Source of the DNA: Kibdelosporangium banguiense
Lineage (GTDB): Bacteria; Actinomycetota; Actinomycetes; Mycobacteriales; Pseudonocardiaceae
Direction of reading: 5' to 3'
DNA length: 64,000 nt
Assembly: GCF_017876405.1 (NCBI RefSeq)
Contig: NZ_JAGINW010000001.1
Span: 5,035,203 to 5,099,202, forward strand
Positions 60,617 through 64,000 of this stretch are shown here, one piece after another. How positions within the stretch are numbered: the first letter of the stretch is position 1; each line of letters opens with the position of its first letter. The notes under the pieces are model-generated. The model ran no database searches. It was not told the origin of the DNA and worked only from the letters and a program-made list of their open reading frames with translations. Position numbers and translations under genes: made by a program.

Positions 60617-61561
60617 GTGAGTCCTGCGGTCCTCGCGGAAGGACTACACAAGAGATATCGGGACACCAAAGCGCTGGACGGCTTTGACCTGAAGGTTTCG
60701 CAGGCAACCGTCTGCGGACTGCTCGGGCCGAACGGGGCGGGCAAGACCACCGCGGTGCGGATTCTGTCCACACTGCTCGACTTCGACGAAGGCCACGCCG
60801 AGGTGGCCGGGTTCGACGTGGTGCGCCAGGCGTCCGAGGTCCGATACCGGATCGGCCTGGGCAGCCAGGAAACCGCGATCGACGAGATCATCACCGCACG
60901 CGACAACCTGGTGATGTTCGGCAGGCTGTACCACCTGAGCGCCAAGGTGGCCAGGCGTCGCGCGGACGAGCTGCTCGAACAGTTCAACCTCACCGACGCG
61001 GCGCACAAGTCGCCCAGGCAGTACTCCGGCGGCATGCGCAGGCGGCTGGACCTGGCCGCGAGCCTGATCATGGCACCGCCGGTGATCTTCCTCGACGAGC
61101 CCACCACCGGGCTGGATCCGCGTAACCGCAACGAAGTCTGGGAGGCGTTGCGCGCACTGGTGACCGGCGGCACCACCGTGCTGCTGACCACGCAGTACCT
61201 GGAAGAGGCGGATCAGCTCGCCAACCAGATCGTCGTGATCGACACCGGCAAGGTCATCGCCGAGGGGACACCCGCCCAGCTGAAGTCCCAGATCGGCGGC
61301 GACCAGATCGACGTTGTCCTGCACGACATCGCCGACATGCCCAAAACGACCTCGATCATCGAAGCGATCGCGGGCAGCACAGCCGAGACCGACGAGGACA
61401 ACCGGCGGATCTCCGCACCGGTCACCAACCGCGTCGCCGCGCTGAGCAGCGTTGCCCGGGCACTGGAGGACGCAAGTATCCAGGCCGAGGACATCGGACT
61501 GCGCAAACCGACACTCGACGAAGTATTCCTCCGCCTGACCGGACAGAAGGTGGCGGCATGA
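60617..61561 (+). CDS. ABC transporter ATPase (DrrA type)
   Basis: A 314-residue ABC ATPase of the daunorubicin-resistance type. Walker A is GPNGAGKTTAV, the signature is YSGGMRRRLDLAASLI, Walker B is FLDEPTTGLDP and the C-terminal DrrA extension has RVAALSSVARALEDAS plus LRKPTLDEVFLRLTG. It drives export of hydrophobic drugs or lipids with the adjacent permease. The GTG at 60617 follows GGAGG. Operators just upstream suggest induction when the TetR protein binds a substrate. Confidence 0.93.
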   Translation: MSPAVLAEGLHKRYRDTKALDGFDLKVSQATVCGLLGPNGAGKTTAVRILSTLLDFDEGHAEVAGFDVVRQASEVRYRIGLGSQETAIDEIITARDNLVMFGRLYHLSAKVARRRADELLEQFNLTDAAHKSPRQYSGGMRRRLDLAASLIMAPPVIFLDEPTTGLDPRNRNEVWEALRALVTGGTTVLLTTQYLEEADQLANQIVVIDTGKVIAEGTPAQLKSQIGGDQIDVVLHDIADMPKTTSIIEAIAGSTAETDEDNRRISAPVTNRVAALSSVARALEDASIQAEDIGLRKPTLDEVFLRLTGQKVAA

Positions 61562-62382
61562 TTCTGAATCCGGTTATTCCCAGAACTCCGTGGGAACGTG
61601 CGAAATGGGGCGTGATCGACGCGTGGGTGGTGACCCGGCGCGATCTGACGCATTGGGTGCGGCAGCCTACGCAGATCATCGCCGGGTTGATGTTTCCGAT
61701 CGTTTCGGTGCTGTTGTTCGGGTATGTCTTCGGTAGTGCGATGAATGTGCCGGGTGGGGGGAACTATCGCGAGTTTCTGATGCCCGGGATGTTCGGGCAG
61801 GCGATGATGTTCGGCATCGGCACGACGATGACCGCTGTGGTGACCGACAAGGTTCTGGGCATCACCAATCGGTTTCGGTCGATGCCGATGGCGCGGTCCG
61901 GTGTTGTGGTCGGCCGCAGTCTGGCCGACATGCTCAACTCTGTGCTCGATCTTGTGGTGCTTGTCCTCTGCGGACTGATTGTCGGGTGGACGTGGCACGG
62001 CGGGTTCGGCGCGATGCTGGCCGCACTTGGCTTGCTGCTGTTGCTGCGGTTCGCGTTCATCTGGATCGGGATCTATGTCGGGTTGCTGCTGCCCAACGCG
62101 GAGAGCGGTGCGGCCGCGTGGGGGTTGCTGTTCCCGTTGTCGATGATTGCCAACACGTTTGTGGCGCCGCAGATGATGCCGAGCTGGCTGGGGGTCATCG
62201 CCGAGTGGAATCCGTTGTCCGCGACTGTGGGCGCGGCTCGTGAGCTGTTCGGGAATCCGGGTATGGGCGGGGTCACTTGGGCTTCGCAGAACCCCGTGTT
62301 GCTGGCGATTCTGTGGCCGGTCGCGCTGATCGCGATCTTCCTGCCGCTGTCGGTCCGGCGCTACCGCAAGCTGGGCCGCTAA
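61558..62382 (+). CDS. ABC-2 type permease (DrrB type)
   Basis: A 274-residue membrane protein with six hydrophobic segments. There is VVTRRDLTHWVRQPTQIIAG at the first helix, FGYVFGSAMNVPGGGNYREF and LVVLVLCGLIVGWTW, AFIWIGIYVGLLLPNAESGA in the middle, and FLPLSVRRYRKLG at the end. It forms the channel of the exporter with the DrrA-type ATPase. The start overlaps that gene by ATGA. Confidence 0.92.
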   Translation: MILNPVIPRTPWERAKWGVIDAWVVTRRDLTHWVRQPTQIIAGLMFPIVSVLLFGYVFGSAMNVPGGGNYREFLMPGMFGQAMMFGIGTTMTAVVTDKVLGITNRFRSMPMARSGVVVGRSLADMLNSVLDLVVLVLCGLIVGWTWHGGFGAMLAALGLLLLLRFAFIWIGIYVGLLLPNAESGAAAWGLLFPLSMIANTFVAPQMMPSWLGVIAEWNPLSATVGAARELFGNPGMGGVTWASQNPVLLAILWPVALIAIFLPLSVRRYRKLGR

Positions 62383-62391
62383 CGTCCAGGC

Positions 62392-63036
62392 GTGGATCTT
62401 TATCAGGTGATAGGCAGGCGGCGTGATGTCCGGGCCGAGTTCACGGGACACCCGGTGGACGACGAGGTCCTCCACCGGGTGCTGGCCGCGGCGCACGCCG
62501 CCCCGAGCGTCGGGCTGAGCCAGCCGTGGGATTTCGTGCTGGTTCGCGATCCGGCTACCCGTAAGGCTTTTCAGGAGCATGTCGCGGGGGAGCGGGACGT
62601 GTTCGCGGCCGGGTTGAGCCGACAGCAGGCCGAGACGTTCGGTCGGATCAAGATCGAGGGCATCCTGGAGTCGACGTTATCGATCGTCGTTACCTACGAC
62701 CCGCAGCGCGGTTCACCCGCGGTCCTGGGCAGGCACGCGATCGCGGACGCCGGGCTGTACTCGGTGTGCCTGGCGATCCAGAATCTCTGGCTCGCGGCCA
62801 CCGCCGAGGGCCTGGGTGTCGGCTGGGTCAGTTTCTATCGCGAGGAATTCCTGTCCGGCCTGCTGGGGATTCCGGCACCGATCCGGCCGGTGGCCTGGCT
62901 GTGCGTGGGACCTGTCTCGCAGACGCACAGCACACCCGACCTGGAACGACACGGATGGCGTAAACGCCTTCCTCTGTCGGACGTTCTGCACGACGAGAGA
63001 TTCGGTCAATCTTGCGGAATCAGGCTGCCTGGGTAG
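62392..63036 (+). CDS. bluB: 5,6-dimethylbenzimidazole synthase BluB
   Basis: A 214-residue nitroreductase-fold flavoprotein. Matching parts are VIGRRRDVRAEFTGHPVDDE, LAAAHAAPSVGLSQPWDFVL, LWLAATAEGLGVGWVSFY and PVAWLCVGPVSQTH, all of the BluB type. BluB breaks FMN to make dimethylbenzimidazole, the lower ligand of cobalamin. It starts with a GTG 9 bases after the permease stop. No other cobalamin genes are next to it. Confidence 0.88.
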   Translation: MDLYQVIGRRRDVRAEFTGHPVDDEVLHRVLAAAHAAPSVGLSQPWDFVLVRDPATRKAFQEHVAGERDVFAAGLSRQQAETFGRIKIEGILESTLSIVVTYDPQRGSPAVLGRHAIADAGLYSVCLAIQNLWLAATAEGLGVGWVSFYREEFLSGLLGIPAPIRPVAWLCVGPVSQTHSTPDLERHGWRKRLPLSDVLHDERFGQSCGIRLPG

Positions 63037-63045
63037 CCTGAAGCG

Positions 63046-63576
63046 ATGCCGCAACGCCGCGCGCTAGTCCTTGGTGGTACCGGAATGCTTGCCGGGTGCG
63101 TGCAAACGCTGACCGAAGAGGGCTGGCAGGTGGTGTCGCCCAGCCGGCGGCGCCCGCCGGACACGCACGGCGCCATCTGGGTCCAGGCCGACTGGTCGCA
63201 GCCCGACGAGTTGGCCGAGCGCGCGCACATCGCCCTCGGTGGCCTCGCGGACCTGCTTGTCGCCTGGGTGCACGGCAGTTTCCGGGTGCCGGTCCTGCGA
63301 TCGGTCAGCCCGCTGCTCACCGAGGACTGCCCGGTGGTCGAAGTGCACGGCAGTGCGTCGGCCAATCCTGTGCAGGGATGCCCGGAACCGGTTCTGTCCG
63401 GGCATCCCACGCAGCAGGTCGTCCTCGGCTTCCTGCGTAACGCCGGCCGCACGCGGTGGCTGACGCACCGGGAGACGTCAGCCGGCGTGCTGTCGGCGGT
63501 GCGCCGAGCGCTGGAAGGCCGTCAGCACGCCGTCCACCAGGTCGGCGAGTTCCGTCCGTGGACGGCTTTGCATTAG
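63046..63576 (+). CDS. Rossmann-fold SDR-like protein, short
   Basis: A 176-residue protein with a cofactor motif ALVLGGTGMLAGCVQTLTEE and SRRRPPDTHGA, followed by WVQADWSQPDELAERAHIAL. The catalytic residues of SDRs are absent, and the second half ends in EVHGSASANPVQGCPEP and a helical tail. It is a small NAD(P)-binding protein of unknown reaction that is common near bluB-like genes only by chance. The stop overlaps that of the convergent phosphatase. Confidence 0.72.
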   Translation: MPQRRALVLGGTGMLAGCVQTLTEEGWQVVSPSRRRPPDTHGAIWVQADWSQPDELAERAHIALGGLADLLVAWVHGSFRVPVLRSVSPLLTEDCPVVEVHGSASANPVQGCPEPVLSGHPTQQVVLGFLRNAGRTRWLTHRETSAGVLSAVRRALEGRQHAVHQVGEFRPWTALH

Positions 63577-64000
63577 AGCTTCTGCAGACCGCGAGTGCCC
63601 GCCTGGATGGCGTAGCTGGCGTCGGCCTTGATCGTGACCTTGGCCGGGTCACGCTCCAGGGCGTTCGACACGACCATGAAGTCCGCCCTGGTCTGCTGCG
63701 GAGTCGCGGTCACGCGCACATACCCGCGCTGATTCTTGTTGTACTTGACGTGCGGGTTGCGGGAGAACCAGGTCGCGTCGGGCGGGCCGCCGGTACCCGG
63801 GTTGCTGGTCACCGAGGTGGTGACGAGTTCCGAGCCGACGATCGGGTCGCTGTGGTCGAAGTAGTCCTGCCGCAGGTCGGCGGCCCAGTGCCGGTGCACG
63901 TCCCCGGTGAGCACGATCGGGTTGGGCACACCGCGGTCGACCCAGCCCTTGGTGATCCGGTCGCGGGAGGCCTCGTAGCCGTTCCACGAGTCCGGCGACT
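63573..64000 (-). CDS. Alkaline phosphatase D (PhoD) family, C-terminal part
   Basis: The last 142 codons of a PhoD-type phosphodiesterase/phosphatase; the gene begins beyond base 64000. There is NPIVLTGDVHRHWAADLRQD with the metal-binding GDVH, GSELVTTSVTSNPGTGGPPD and the family's ending FMVVSNALERDPAKVTIKAD. Members are secreted by Tat and hydrolyse phosphate esters or teichoic-acid-type polymers. Confidence 0.9.
   Translation of the reverse strand, partial: SPDSWNGYEASRDRITKGWVDRGVPNPIVLTGDVHRHWAADLRQDYFDHSDPIVGSELVTTSVTSNPGTGGPPDATWFSRNPHVKYNKNQRGYVRVTATPQQTRADFMVVSNALERDPAKVTIKADASYAIQAGTRGLQKL

Overview
This is chromosomal DNA of a high-G+C actinomycete, most likely of the Pseudonocardiales. 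The evidence is strong G+C bias at third codon positions, frequent GTG and TTG starts, many ATGA/GTGA coupled gene junctions, Tat-exported oxidoreductases, WXG100/EspC-like secretion proteins, and a conserved actinobacterial block of tRNA, pdtaR-type ANTAR regulator, livJHMGF and polA. The genus cannot be fixed from the sequence alone.

Layout. (a) 1-8.9 kb: end of a family-64 beta-1,3-glucanase, a methyltransferase, a TetR-controlled 2,2-dialkylglycine-decarboxylase-like enzyme with a double operator, a two-gene SMC-like ATPase plus HEPN-like module (4215-6976; the best candidate for an undescribed defence or toxin system), a glycerate kinase remnant, an SDR and a uracil-DNA-glycosylase-like protein. 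(b) 8.9-11.5 kb: four small genes of a type VII secretion substrate cassette without its machinery. (c) 11.5-19 kb: a lipid/steroid-like catabolic operon (Baeyer-Villiger monooxygenase, ferritin-like hydrolase, ferredoxin reductase, SRPBCC, SDR, acyl-CoA ligase, esterase, enoyl-CoA hydratase) that is decaying. The monooxygenase lost its N-terminus, the ligase and esterase have lost their cores, and the hydratase is frameshifted. (d) 19-21.7 kb: a DUF3159 membrane protein, a cytochrome P450 and a MarR regulator. (e) 21.7-30.3 kb: a complete sugar or polyol operon (DeoR regulator, PfkB kinase, ABC transporter, 2-hydroxyacid dehydrogenase, FGGY kinase, class II aldolase). (f) 30.3-37.4 kb: SDRs, more broken genes, and an intradiol-dioxygenase operon divergent from a second MarR regulator that shares the palindromic operator of the first. 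(g) 37.4-42.7 kb: an intact second Baeyer-Villiger cluster under a TetR regulator with two matching 22-bp operators. (h) 42.8-46.2 kb: half an MFS transporter cut off by a serine recombinase remnant, then an intact large serine recombinase whose reading frame runs through a tRNA gene.

From 46.1 kb onwards the sequence looks like core genome. It holds pdtaR, the branched-chain amino acid ABC operon with a strong stem-loop after the binding-protein gene and a terminator at the end, small secreted proteins, an alpha/beta hydrolase, an internally deleted IS200/IS605 element, LysR, thioesterase, polA, AraC, VOC, a TetR/DrrAB-type exporter pair with a double operator, BluB, and the end of a PhoD phosphatase.

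Two themes stand out. Many accessory genes between 7 and 46 kb are broken, several by internal deletions that keep both ends of the gene. Several regulators can also be matched to specific palindromes in the sequence. No rRNA genes and no CRISPR array were seen.
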